DNA of 64,000 bases, from positions 343,927 through 407,926 of the forward strand of contig JAXIVH010000149.1 of assembly GCA_036785325.1 (NCBI GenBank), written 5' to 3'. Positions within the stretch are counted from its first letter, which is position 1, and each line of letters begins with the position of its first letter. A program made the position numbers and the translations under genes. The notes under the pieces are model-generated. The model worked only from the letters and a program-made list of their open reading frames with translations, did no database searches and was not told where the DNA came from. The DNA comes from Urophycis tenuis. Taxonomy: Eukaryota > Chordata > Actinopteri > Gadiformes > Phycidae. Below are positions 7,646 to 20,850 of the stretch, in pieces.

Positions 7646-10432
7646 GGACCCAACAGAGGACAAGAACCAAGCTCCGGCCCTGATTGGCCAAACCAGGGCT
7701 ACCTAGCGGTGTTAACAACTGGTTTGTGCTGGTCAGGGGGTAAGTATGTGCCCCCTCCTCTCCATAACCAAAACAATGTATCCTAAAAAGTGTTTTACTT
7801 ACCTTTACTTACCTCGACGTTACCTCAACAAATGATCACTCCTTGAAAAAGCTTAAACCCAATACCAATTCCATTTCGGAAACGACACACCTTGAGAATT
7901 GATCACTCTCGGGGGGGCCTCCCTTGGGTGAGGGTGTATAGTGACAATGGCCAGAAACACCCTATGATCCCAGGGTCCACTACTGATGACGTGTCCTAAT
8001 ATTTCGATAGCACGTTTATACTCAAATAGAAATGGAAAAGAAAAGTCTCACTCCAGCTGTGACTCGTCTTTATTCAAATAAGTAAATATACCAATGCATT
8101 GGAAGTACCTTCAATCAAACTAGATTGACCTTCATCTTGGAACAAAGAAAACCTTTGGGAAAAGGAAAAACAAGTCTATATCTCCAAATCAGCGGTTATA
8201 TCACAACAAGACAGATAACCATTTCGTTTTACTTCATTCTTGGTAATATGGGAAAAGAGAGCTGCGGATGACTAGATATTGGCGAGTGCAACTGCCTTTG
8301 ATCCCCTATTCAACTACCGAGTCGTTGGATGAGGTGGGGGGGGGGTCATCGAGATAACTCTAACGAACCTAACCGAGCCAGGGCCATCGAAAGAACGGGC
8401 TCTCTACACAACCCATTTATATTACCTTACCAACTGTTATTCACAAAACGACCACTAGATGGAGGCGATGGACCACCACTGAAGAATCAAAAGAAGGCAA
8501 CCAGCCTTTAACACAAAGACTAAAAACTCACTCCAGCTGTGATCCTCTTTATCTAAATAAATAAATAAACAAAAATGAATAAATAAATAGACTAAATAAA
8601 TATACAAATATAAATAAATAAATCAAATATAGATTACCTTACCAACTATTGCAATTACCTATTATTATTGTTATTATTATTATTACTTACCTATTAATGC
8701 AATTTCCCAACCTGGGAACAATAGAGTATTTCTATTTCTATTTCTATAACTCTTCTTCACAAAACGACCACTAGGTGGAGACGACGCACCACCAGCGAGG
8801 AATCAAAAGAGGAGGAACAACCTTGAATACAAAGATTAAAACCCACTCCAGCTGTGAGTCTCTCGATGTATTTATTAACTAAAAAAATATATATTAAATA
8901 TATATACTCCTCCCATCTCTTCTCCCCTGTCTTCCCTCATGGAAATGAGGGAGTTGGGGGAGATAGAGTGTACTAGCCCGATCCGGCGGGGGTGAGTTCA
9001 GTCCGTACAGACTGTCTCACCTTGACTCTACCTTCCTCAATCTCTAGCTCTAACTCTAACCCTAGGGATAACCTCAACCCCAACCCTAACCATAGGCCTA
9101 ACCTTAGCCCTAACCCTAACTCAACCCTAACACTAACCCTTACCTTGGCCCTAATCTTAACACTAACCTCAACCCCTAACCTTAGCCTTAACACTAACCC
9201 TAACCCCTACTCTAACTCTAACCCTAACCCCTACTCTAACTCTAACCCTAAGCCTACCCTAACCTCCAACACTAACCCTACCCTAACTCTAACGCTAACC
9301 CTAACTCTAACCTTTGCCCTAACTTTAGCCCTAACCCTAGCCTCAGCCATAACCCTAACCCTTACCTTAGCCCTAACCCTAACCTTAACCCTAACCCTAA
9401 CCTTGGCCCTAACCTTAACACTAACCTCAAACCTAACCTTAACCCTAACCTCAGCCATAACCCTAACCCTAACCTTAGCCCTAACCCTAATTCTAGCCCT
9501 AACCCTAATCTTAACCATAACCTTAACCCTAACCTTGGCCCTAACACTTAACCTAACCTTATCCATAACACTAACCCTAACCTCAACCCTAACCTTAACC
9601 CCAATCTCAGCCGTAACCCCAACCCTATCCTTATCCCTAACCTTAAACCTAACCCTAACCTCAGCCCTAACCTTAACCCTAACCTCAGCCCTCATCTTAA
9701 CCCTAACCCCTAACCCCTAACCTCTAACCCTAACCCTAACCTTACCCTAACCGTAACGCTAACCCTAACCCTTACTCTAACCTTAGCCCTAACCTTAGCC
9801 CTAACCGTAACCCTAACCTTAACCCTAACCTTAACCCTAAACCGTAACCTTATACCTAACCCTAACCTCAGCCCTAACCTTAACCCTAACCGCAACCCCT
9901 CCCATTTACTTCAAACCTAACGTTAAGGTTAACTGCTAACTCTACCCCTAAATCTACCCTAACCTTAACCTACACTTGACATATTGGAGGAAGAAGACAA
10001 TTACCCAGCATGCATTTCATCCGGAAAACTTTTCACAAAAAAAACCATTACCGAAGTACCTACGGCGAGAATAGACTACCCCAAGAAATTGTTGTTTTGG
10101 GTGAGGAAAGTAAGCCATTGAGTCTTCTCTAAGGTCAACTTCCTACACAATCTCTGTAGTCGCGCGGTGTATGGGGCACAGGAATTGTTATTAACAGGCT
10201 GTTCGGCATGGGGTCCTGGAGGGGCCAGGGAGGCAGTGCTTAGTCGCGGCTGGCCTTGGCCTTTCCTACCCTGGGACCGACTGGGAAGGCACCGCTGGTC
10301 GGGGCTGGTCTTGGTCTTTCCTAGGTCTGGACACCCATCGCTGAGGATAGCTGCATTGGGGGACCGTGGAGGCAGTGCTTTGTCACGGCTGGCCTCGGTC
10401 CTTCGTGACCCCAGTTTTCTGCTAGTTCATCT
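7646..10432 (+). repeat. Monomer 4 (2787 bp)
   Basis: Full copy with CTCF-like sites at 8452 and 8768, telomere-like block at 9049-9973 and a G tract of 10. It carries the majority allele at the other markers and corresponds to monomer 10 at the 15,279 bp offset. Confidence 0.95.
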
Positions 10433-13205
10433 GGACCCAACAGAGGACAAGAACCAAGCTCCGGCCCTGATTGGCCAAACCAGGGCTACCTAGCGGTGTT
10501 AACAACTGGTTTGTGCTGGTCAGGGGGTAAGTATGTGCCCCCTCCTCTCCATAACCAAAACAATGTATCCTAAAAAGTGTTTTACTTACCTTTACTTACC
10601 TCGACGTTACCTCAACAAATGATCACTCCTTGAAAAAGCTTAAACCCAATACCAATTCCATTTCGGAAACGACACACCTTGAGAATTGATCACTCTCGGG
10701 GGGGCCTCCCTTGGGTGAGGGTGTATAGTGACAATGGCCAGAAACACCCTATGATCCCAGGGTCCACTACTGATGACGTGTCCTAATATTTCGATAGCAC
10801 GTTTATACTCAAATAGAAATGGAAAAGAAAAGTCTCACTCCAGCTGTGACTCGTCTTTATTCAAATAAGTAAATATACCAATGCATTGGAAGTACCTTCA
10901 ATCAAACTAGATTGACCTTCATCTTGGAACAAAGAAAACCTTTGGGAAAAGGAAAAACAAGTCTATATCTCCAAATCAGCGGTTATATCACAACAAGACA
11001 GATAACCATTTCGTTTTACTTCATTCTTGGTAATATGGGAAAAGAGAGCTGCGGATGACTAGATATTGGCGAGTGCAACTGCCTTTGATCCCCTATTCAA
11101 CTACCGAGTCGTTGGATGAGGTGGGGGGGGTCATCGAGATAACTCTAACGAACCTAACCGAGCCAGGGCCATCGAAAGAACGGGCTCTCTACACAACCCA
11201 TTTATATTACCTTACCAACTGTTATTCACAAAACGACCACTAGATGGAGGCGATGGACCACCACTGAAGAATCAAAAGAAGGCAACCAGCCTTTAACACA
11301 AAGACTAAAAACTCACTCCAGCTGTGATCCTCTTTATCTAAATAAATAAATAAACAAAAATGAATAAATAAATAGACTAAATAAATATACAAATATAAAT
11401 AAATAAATCAAATATAGATTACCTTACCAACTATTGCAATTACCTATTATTATTGTTATTATTATTATTACTTACCTATTAATGCAATTTCCCAACCTGG
11501 GAACAATAGAGTATTTCTATTTCTATTTCTATAACTCTTCTTCACAAAACGACCACTAGGTGGAGACGACGCACCACCAGCGAGGAATCAAAAGAGGAGG
11601 AACAACCTTGAATACAAAGATTAAAACCCACTCCAGCTGTGAGTCTCTCGATGTATTTATTAACTAAAAAAATATATATTAAATATATATACTCCTCCCA
11701 TCTCTTCTCCCCTGTCTTCCCTCATGGAAATGAGGGAGTTGGGGGAGATAGAGTGTACTAGCCCGATCCGGCGGGGGTGAGTTCAGTCCGTACAGACTGT
11801 CTCACCTTGACTCTACCTTCCTCAATCTCTAGCTCTAACTCTAACCCTAGGGATAACCTCAACCCCAACCCTAACCATAGGCCTAACCTTAGCCCTAACC
11901 CTAACTCAACCCTAACACTAACCCTTACCTTGGCCCTAATCTTAACACTAACCTCAACCCCTAACCTTAGCCTTAACACTAACCCTAACCCCTACTCTAA
12001 CTCTAACCCTAACCCCTACTCTAACTCTAACCCTAAGCCTACCCTAACCTCCAACACTAACCCTACCCTAACTCTAACGCTAACCCTAACTCTAACCTTT
12101 GCCCTAACTTTAGCCCTAACCCTAGCCTCAGCCATAACCCTAACCCTTACCTTAGCCCTAACCCTAACCTTAACCCTAACCCTAACCTTGGCCCTAACCT
12201 TAACACTAACCTCAAACCTAACCTTAACCCTAACCTCAGCCATAACCCTAACCCTAACCTTAGCCCTAACCCTAATTCTAGCCCTAACCCTAATCTTAAC
12301 CATAACCTTAACCCTAACCTTGGCCCTAACACTTAACCTAACCTTATCCATAACACTAACCCTAACCTCAACCCTAACCTTAACCCCAATCTCAGCCGTA
12401 ACCCCAACCCTATCCTTATCCCTAACCTTAAACCTAACCCTAACCTCAGCCCTAACCTTAACCCTAACCTCAGCCCTCATCTTAACCCTAACCCCTAACC
12501 CCTAACCTCTAACCCTAACCCTAACCTTACCCTAACCGTAACGCTAACCCTAACCCTTACTCTAACCTTAGCCCTAACCTTAGCCCTAACCGTAACCCTA
12601 ACCTTAACCCTAAACCGTAACCTTATACCTAACCCTAACCTCAGCCCTAACCTTAACCCTAACCGTAACCCCTCCCATTTACTTCAAACCTAACGTTAAG
12701 GTTAACTGCTAACTCTACCCCTAAATCTACCCTAACCTTAACCTACACTTGACATATTGGAGGAAGAAGACAATTACCCAGCATGCATTTCATCCGGAAA
12801 ACTTTTCACAAAAAAAAACATTACCGAAGTACCTACGGCGAGAATAGACTACCCCAAGAAATTGTTGTTTTGGGTGAGGAAAGTAAGCCATTGAGTCTTC
12901 TCTAAGGTCAACTTCCTACACAATCTCTGTAGTCGCGCGGTGTATGGGGCACAGGAATTGTTATTAACAGGCTGTTCGGCATGGGGTCCTGGAGGGGCCA
13001 GGGAGGCAGTGCTTAGTCGCGGCTGGCCTTGGCCTTTCCTACCCTGGGACCGACTGGGAAGGCACCGCTGGTCGGGGCTGGTCTTGGTCTTTCCTAGGTC
13101 TGGACACCCATCGCTGAGGATAGCTGCATTGGGGGACCGTGGAGGCAGTGCTTTGTCACGGCTGGCCTCGGTCCTTCGTGACCCCAGTTTTCTGCTAGTT
13201 CATCT
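10433..13205 (+). repeat. Monomer 5 (2773 bp)
   Basis: Full copy with CTCF-like sites at 11237 and 11553 and telomere-like block at 11834-12746. It has an 8-base G tract. It has also lost one 12 bp CCTTAACCCTAA unit near 12612, where other copies have one more, and reads AACCGTAACCCC near 12661 where others read AACCGCAACCCC. Both of the last two changes are private in this window. Confidence 0.95.
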
Positions 13206-15989
13206 GGACCCAACAGAGGACAAGAACCAAGCTCCGGCCCTGATTGGCCAAACCAGGGCTACCTAGCGGTGTTAACAACTGGTTTGTGCTGGTCAGGGGG
13301 TAAGTATGTGCCCCCTCCTCTCCATAACCAAAACAATGTATCCTAAAAAGTGTTTTACTTACCTTTACTTACCTCGACGTTACCTCAACAAATGATCACT
13401 CCTAAAAAAGCTTAAACCCAATACCAATTCCATTTCGGAAACGACACACCTTGAGAATTGATCACTCTCGGGGGGGCCTCCCTTGGGTGAGGGTGTATAG
13501 TGACAATGGCCAGAAACACCCTATGATCCCAGGGTCCACTACTGATGACGTGTCCTAATATTTCGATAGCACGTTTATACTCAAATAGAAATGGAAAAGA
13601 AAAGTCTCACTCCAGCTGTGACTCGTCTTTATTCAAATAAGTAAATATACCAATGCATTGGAAGTACCTTCAATCAAACTAGATTGACCTCCATCTTGGA
13701 ACAAAGAAAACCTTTGGGAAAAGGAAAAACAAGTCTATATCTCCAAATCAGCGGTTATATCACAACAAGACAGATAACCATTTCGTTTTACTTCATTCTT
13801 GGTAATATGGGAAAAGAGAGCTGCGGATGACTAGATATTGGCGAGTGCAACTGCCTTTGATCCCCTATTCAACTACCGAGTCGTTGGATGAGGTGGGGGG
13901 GGTCATCGAGATAACTCTAACGAACCTAACCGAGCCAGGGCCATCGAAAGAACGGGCTCTCTACACAACCCATTTATATTACCTTACCAACTGTTATTCA
14001 CAAAACGACCACTAGATGGAGGCGATGGACCACCACTGAAGAATCAAAAGAAGGCAACCAGCCTTTAACACAAAGACTAAAAACTCACTCCAGCTGTGAT
14101 CCTCTTTATCTAAATAAATAAATAAACAAAAATGAATAAATAAATAGACTAAATAAATATACAAATATAAATAAATAAATCAAATATAGATTACCTTACC
14201 AACTATTGCAATTACCTATTATTATTGTTATTATTATTATTACTTACCTATTAATGCAATTTCCCAACCTGGGAACAATAGAGTATTTCTATTTCTATTT
14301 CTATAACTCTTCTTCACAAAACGACCACTAGGTGGAGACGACGCACCACCAGCGAGGAATCAAAAGAGGAGGAACAACCTTGAATACAAAGATTAAAACC
14401 CACTCCAGCTGTGAGTCTCTCGATGTATTTATTAACTAAAAAAATATATATTAAATATATATACTCCTCCCATCTCTTCTCCCCTGTCTTCCCTCATGGA
14501 AATGAGGGAGTTGGGGGAGATAGAGTGTACTAGCCCGATCCGGCGGGGGTGAGTTCAGTCCGTACAGACTGTCTCACCTTGACTCTACCTTCCTCAATCT
14601 CTAGCTCTAACTCTAACCCTAGGGATAACCTCAACCCCAACCCTAACCATAGGCCTAACCTTAGCCCTAACCCTAACTCAACCCTAACACTAACCCTTAC
14701 CTTGGCCCTAATCTTAACACTAACCTCAACCCCTAACCTTAGCCTTAACACTAACCCTAACCCCTACTCTAACTCTAACCCTAACCCCTACTCTAACTCT
14801 AACCCTAAGCCTACCCTAACCTCCAACACTAACCCTACCCTAACTCTAACGCTAACCCTAACTCTAACCTTTGCCCTAACTTTAGCCCTAACCCTAGCCT
14901 CAGCCATAACCCTAACCCTTACCTTAGCCCTAACCCTAACCTTAACCCTAACCCTAACCTTGGCCCTAACCTTAACACTAACCTCAAACCTAACCTTAAC
15001 CCTAACCTCAGCCATAACCCTAACCCTAACCTTAGCCCTAACCCTAATTCTAGCCCTAACCCTAATCTTAACCATAACCTTAACCCTAACCTTGGCCCTA
15101 ACACTTAACCTAACCTTATCCATAACACTAACCCTAACCTCAACCCTAACCTTAACCCCAATCTCAGCCGTAACCCCAACCCTATCCTTATCCCTAACCT
15201 TAAACCTAACCCTAACCTCAGCCCTAACCTTAACCCTAACCTCAGCCCTCATCTTAACCCTAACCCCTAACCCCTAACCTCTAACCCTAACCCTAACCTT
15301 ACCCTAACCGTAACGCTAACCCTAACCCTTACTCTAACCTTAGCCCTAACCTTAGCCCTAACCGTAACCCTAACCTTAACCCTAACCTTAACCCTAAACC
15401 GTAACCTTATACCTAACCCTAACCTCAGCCCTAACCTTAACCCTAACCGCAACCCCTCCCATTTACTTCAAACCTAACGTTAAGGTTAACTGCTAACTCT
15501 ACCCCTAAATCTACCCTAACCTTAACCTACACTTGACATATTGGAGGAAGAAGACAATTACCCAGCATGCATTTCATCCGGAAAACTTTTCACAAAAAAA
15601 AACATTACCGAAGTACCTACGGCGAGAATAGACTACCCCTAGAAATTGTTGTTTTGGGTGAGGAAAGTAAGCCATTGAGTCTTCTCTAAGGTCAACTTCC
15701 TACACAATCTCTGTAGTCGCGCGGTGTATGGGGCACAGGAATTGTTATTAACAGGCTGTTCGGCATGGGGTCCTGGAGGGGCCAGGGAGGCAGTGCTTAG
15801 TCGCGGCTGGCCTTGGCCTTTCCTACCCTGGGACCGACTTGGAAGGCACCGCTGGTCGGGGCTGGTCTTGGTCTTTCCTAGGTCTGGACACCCATCGCTG
15901 AGGATAGCTGCATTGGGGGACCGTGGAGGCAGTGCTTTGTCACGGCTGGCCTCGGTCCTTCGTGACCCCAGTTTTCTGCTAGTTCATCT
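13206..15989 (+). repeat. Monomer 6 (2784 bp, class A)
   Basis: Full copy with CTCF-like sites at 14009 and 14325 and telomere-like block at 14606-15530. It has the full set of class A markers and the same length as monomer 1, starting exactly 13,205 bp after it. Confidence 0.95.
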
Positions 15990-18776
15990 GGACCCAACAG
16001 AGGACAAGAACCAAGCTCCGGCCCTGATTGGCCAAACCAGGGCTACCTAGCGGTGTTAACAACTGGTTTGTGCTGGTCAGGGGGTAAGTATGTGCCCCCT
16101 CCTCTCCATAACCAAAACAATGTATCCTAAAAAGTGTTTTACTTACCTTTACTTACCTCGACGTTACCTCAACAAATGATCACTCCTTGAAAAAGCTTAA
16201 ACCCAATACCAATTCCATTTCGGAAACGACACACCTTGAGAATTGATCACTCTCGGGGGGGCCTCCCTTGGGTGAGGGTGTATAGTGACAATGGCCAGAA
16301 ACACCCTATGATCCCAGGGTCCACTACTGATGACGTGTCCTAATATTTCGATAGCACGTTTATACTCAAATAGAAATGGAAAAGAAAAGTCTCACTCCAG
16401 CTGTGACTCGTCTTTATTCAAATAAGTAAATATACCAATGCATTGGAAGTACCTTCAATCAAACTAGATTGACCTTCATCTTGGAACAAAGAAAACCTTT
16501 GGGAAAAGGAAAAACAAGTCTATATCTCCAAATCAGCGGTTATATCACAACAAGACAGATAACCATTTCGTTTTACTTCATTCTTGGTAATATGGGAAAA
16601 GAGAGCTGCGGATGACTAGATATTGGCGAGTGCAACTGCCTTTGATCCCCTATTCAACTACCGAGTCGTTGGATGAGGTGGGGGGGGGGTCATCGAGATA
16701 ACTCTAACGAACCTAACCGAGCCAGGGCCATCGAAAGAACGGGCTCTCTACACAACCCATTTATATTACCTTACCAACTGTTATTCACAAAACGACCACT
16801 AGATGGAGGCGATGGACCACCACTGAAGAATCAAAAGAAGGCAACCAGCCTTTAACACAAAGACTAAAAACTCACTCCAGCTGTGATCCTCTTTATCTAA
16901 ATAAATAAATAAACAAAAATGAATAAATAAATAGACTAAATAAATATACAAATATAAATAAATAAATCAAATATAGATTACCTTACCAACTATTGCAATT
17001 ACCTATTATTATTGTTATTATTATTATTACTTACCTATTAATGCAATTTCCCAACCTGGGAACAATAGAGTATTTCTATTTCTATTTCTATAACTCTTCT
17101 TCACAAAACGACCACTAGGTGGAGACGACGCACCACCAGCGAGGAATCAAAAGAGGAGGAACAACCTTGAATACAAAGATTAAAACCCACTCCAGCTGTG
17201 AGTCTCTCGATGTATTTATTAACTAAAAAAAAATATATTAAATATATATACTCCTCCCATCTCTTCTCCCCTGTCTTCCCTCATGGAAATGAGGGAGTTG
17301 GGGGAGATAGAGTGTACTAGCCCGATCCGGCGGGGGTGAGTTCAGTCCGTACAGACTGTCTCACCTTGACTCTACCTTCCTCAATCTCTAGCTCTAACTC
17401 TAACCCTAGGGATAACCTCAACCCCAACCCTAACCATAGGCCTAACCTTAGCCCTAACCCTAACTCAACCCTAACACTAACCCTTACCTTGGCCCTAATC
17501 TTAACACTAACCTCAACCCCTAACCTTAGCCTTAACACTAACCCTAACCCCTACTCTAACTCTAACCCTAACCCCTACTCTAACTCTAACCCTAAGCCTA
17601 CCCTAACCTCCAACACTAACCCTACCCTAACTCTAACGCTAACCCTAACTCTAACCTTTACCCTAACTTTAGCCCTAACCCTAGCCTCAGCCATAACCCT
17701 AACCCTTACCTTAGCCCTAACCCTAACCTTAACCCTAACCCTAACCTTGGCCCTAACCTTAACACTAACCTCAAACCTAACCTTAACCCTAACCTCAGCC
17801 ATAACCCTAACCCTAACCTTAGCCCTAACCCTAATTCTAGCCCTAACCCTAATCTTAACCATAACCTTAACCCTAACCTTGGCCCTAACACTTAACCTAA
17901 CCTTATCCATAACACTAACCCTAACCTCAACCCTAACCTTAACCCCAATCTCAGCCGTAACCCCAACCCTATCCTTATCCCTAACCTTAAACCTAACCCT
18001 AACCTCAGCCCTAACCTTAACCCTAACCTCAGCCCTCATCTTAACCCTAACCCCTAACCCCTAACCTCTAACCCTAACCCTAACCTTACCCTAACCGTAA
18101 CGCTAACCCTAACCCTTACTCTAACCTTAGCCCTAACCTTAGCCCTAACCGTAACCCTAACCTTAACCCTAACCTTAACCCTAAACCGTAACCTTATACC
18201 TAACCCTAACCTCAGCCCTAACCTTAACCCTAACCGCAATCCCTCCCATTTACTTCAAACCTAACGTTAAGGTTAACTGCTAACTCTACCCCTAAATCTA
18301 CCCTAACCTTAACCTACACTTGACATATTGGAGGAAGAAGACAATTACCCAGCATGCATTTCATCCGGAAAACTTTTCACAAAAAAACCCATTACCGAAG
18401 TACCTACGGCGAGAATAGACTACCCCAAGAAATTGTTGTTTTGGGTGAGGAAAGTAAGCCATTGAGTCTTCTCTAAGGTCAACTTCCTACACAATCTCTG
18501 TAGTCGCGCGGTGTATGGGGCACAGGAATTGTTATTAACAGGCTGTTCGGCATGGGGTCCTGGAGGGGCCAGGGAGGCAGTGCTTAGTCGCGGCTGGCCT
18601 TGGCCTTTCCTACCCTGGGACCGACTGGGAAGGCACCGCTGGTCGGGGCTGGTCTTGGTCTTTCCTAGGTCTGGACACCCATCGCTGAGGATAGCTGCAT
18701 TGGGGGACCGTGGAGGCAGTGCTTTGTCACGGCTGGCCTCGGTCCTTCGTGACCCCAGTTTTCTGCTAGTTCATCT
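15990..18776 (+). repeat. Monomer 7 (2787 bp, class B)
   Basis: Full copy with CTCF-like sites at 16796 and 17112 and telomere-like block at 17393-18317. It shares the class B markers with monomer 2 (9-A run near 17225, CTTTACCC near 17656, GCAATCCC near 18237), again 13,205 bp away. Confidence 0.95.
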
Positions 18777-20850
18777 GGACCCAACAGAGGACAAGAACCA
18801 AGCTCCGGCCCTGATTGGCCAAACCAGGGCTACCTAGCGGTGTTAACAACTGGTTTGTGCTGGTCAGGGGGTAAGTATGTGCCCCCTCCTCTCCATAACC
18901 AAAACAATGTATCCTAAAAAGTGTTTTACTTACCTTTACTTACCTCGACGTTACCTCAACAAATGATCACTCCTTGAAAAAGCTTAAACCCAATACCAAT
19001 TCCATTTCGGAAACGACACACCTTGAGAATTGATCACTCTCGGGGGGGCCTCCCTTGGGTGAGGGTGTATAGTGACAATGGCCAGAAACACCCTATGATC
19101 CCAGGGTCCACTACTGATGACGTGTCCTAATATTTCGATAGCACGTTTATACTCAAATAGAAATGGAAAAGAAAAGTCTCACTCCAGCTGTGACTCGTCT
19201 TTATTCAAATAAGTAAATATACCAATGCATTGGAAGTACCTTCAATCAAACTAGATTGACCTTCATCTTGGAACAAAGAAAACCTTTGGGAAAAGGAAAA
19301 ACAAGTCTATATCTCCAAATCAGCGGTTATATCACAACAAGACAGATAACCATTTCGTTTTACTTCATTCTTGGTAATATGGGAAAAGAGAGCTGCGGAT
19401 GACTAGATATTGGCGAGTGCAACTGCCTTTGATCCCCTATTCAACTACCGAGTCGTTGGATGAGGTGGGGGGGGTCATCGAGATAACTCTAACGAACCCA
19501 ACCCTAACCATAGGCCTAACCTTAGCCCTAACCCTAACTCAACCCTAACACTAACCCTTACCTTGGCCCTAATCTTAACACTAACCTCAACCCCTAACCT
19601 TAGCCTTAACACTAACCCTAACCCCTACTCTAACTCTAACCCTAACCCCTACTCTAACTCTAACCCTAAGCCTACCCTAACCTCCAACACTAACCCTACC
19701 CTAACTCTAACGCTAACCCTAACTCTAACATTTGCCCTAACTTTAGCCCTAACCCTAGCCTCAGCCATAACCCTAACCCTTACCTTAGCCCTAACCCTAA
19801 CCTTAACCCTAACCCTAACCTTGGCCCTAACCTTAACACTAACCTCAAACCTAACCTTAACCCTAACCTCAGCCATAACCCTAACCCTAACCTTAGCCCT
19901 AACCCTAATTCTAGCCCTAACCCTAATCTTAACCATAACCTTAACCCTAACCTTGGCCCTAACACTTAACCTAACCTTATCCATAACACTAACCCTAACC
20001 TCAACCCTAACCTTAACCCCAATCTCAGCCGTAACCCCAACCCTATCCTTATCCCTAACCTTAAACCTAACCCTAACCTCAGCCCTAACCTTAACCCTAA
20101 CCTCAGCCCTCATCTTAACCCTAACCCCTAACCCCTAACCTCTAACCCTAACCCTAACCTTACCCTAACCGTAACGCTAACCCTAACCCTTACTCTAACC
20201 TTAGCCCTAACCTTAGCCCTAACCGTAACCCTAACCTTAACCCTAACCTTAACCCTAAACCGTAACCTTATACCTAACCCTAACCTCAGCCCTAACCTTA
20301 ACCCTAACCGCAACCCCTCCCATTTACTTCAAACCTAACGTTAAGGTTAACTGCTAACTCTACCCCTAAATCTACCCTAACCTTAACCTACACTTGACAT
20401 ATTGGAGGAAGAAGACAATTACCCAGCATGCATTTCATCCGGAAAACTTTTCACAAAAAAAACCATTACCGAAGTACCTACGGCGAGAATAGACTACCCC
20501 AAGAAATTGTTGTTTTGGGTGAGGAAAGTAAGCCATTGAGTCTTCTCTAAGGTCAACTTCCTACACAATCTCTGTAGTCGCGCGGTGTATGGGGCACAGG
20601 AATTGTTATTAACAGGCTGTTCGGCATGGGGTCCTGGAGGGGCCAGGGAGGCAGTGCTTAGTCGCGGCTGGCCTTGGCCTTTCCTACCCTGGGACCGACT
20701 GGGAAGGCACCGCTGGTCGGGGCTGGTCTTGGTCTTTCCTAGGTCTGGACACCCATCGCTGAGGATAGCTGCATTGGGGGACCGTGGAGGCAGTGCTTTG
20801 TCACGGCTGGCCTCGGTCCTTCGTGACCCCAGTTTTCTGCTAGTTCATCT
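18777..20850 (+). repeat. Monomer 8 (2074 bp, short deleted class)
   Basis: Deleted copy with the junction at 19498/19499, base-identical to that in monomer 3; the telomere-like block runs from there to 20391. It has a private C to A change near 19730 (ACATTTGCC rather than ACCTTTGCC). It has no CTCF-like site. Confidence 0.95.

Larger units (their letters stand above)
13206..20850 (+). repeat. Higher-order duplicate of 1-7645 (offset 13,205 bp)
   Basis: Monomers 6, 7 and 8 repeat monomers 1, 2 and 3 in order, with the same lengths (2784, 2787, 2074) and class markers. The few differences I noticed are single substitutions, near 264 versus 13469 and near 6525 versus 19730. To the right the match breaks: monomer 4 is full-length while monomer 9 is short. 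Confidence 0.85.
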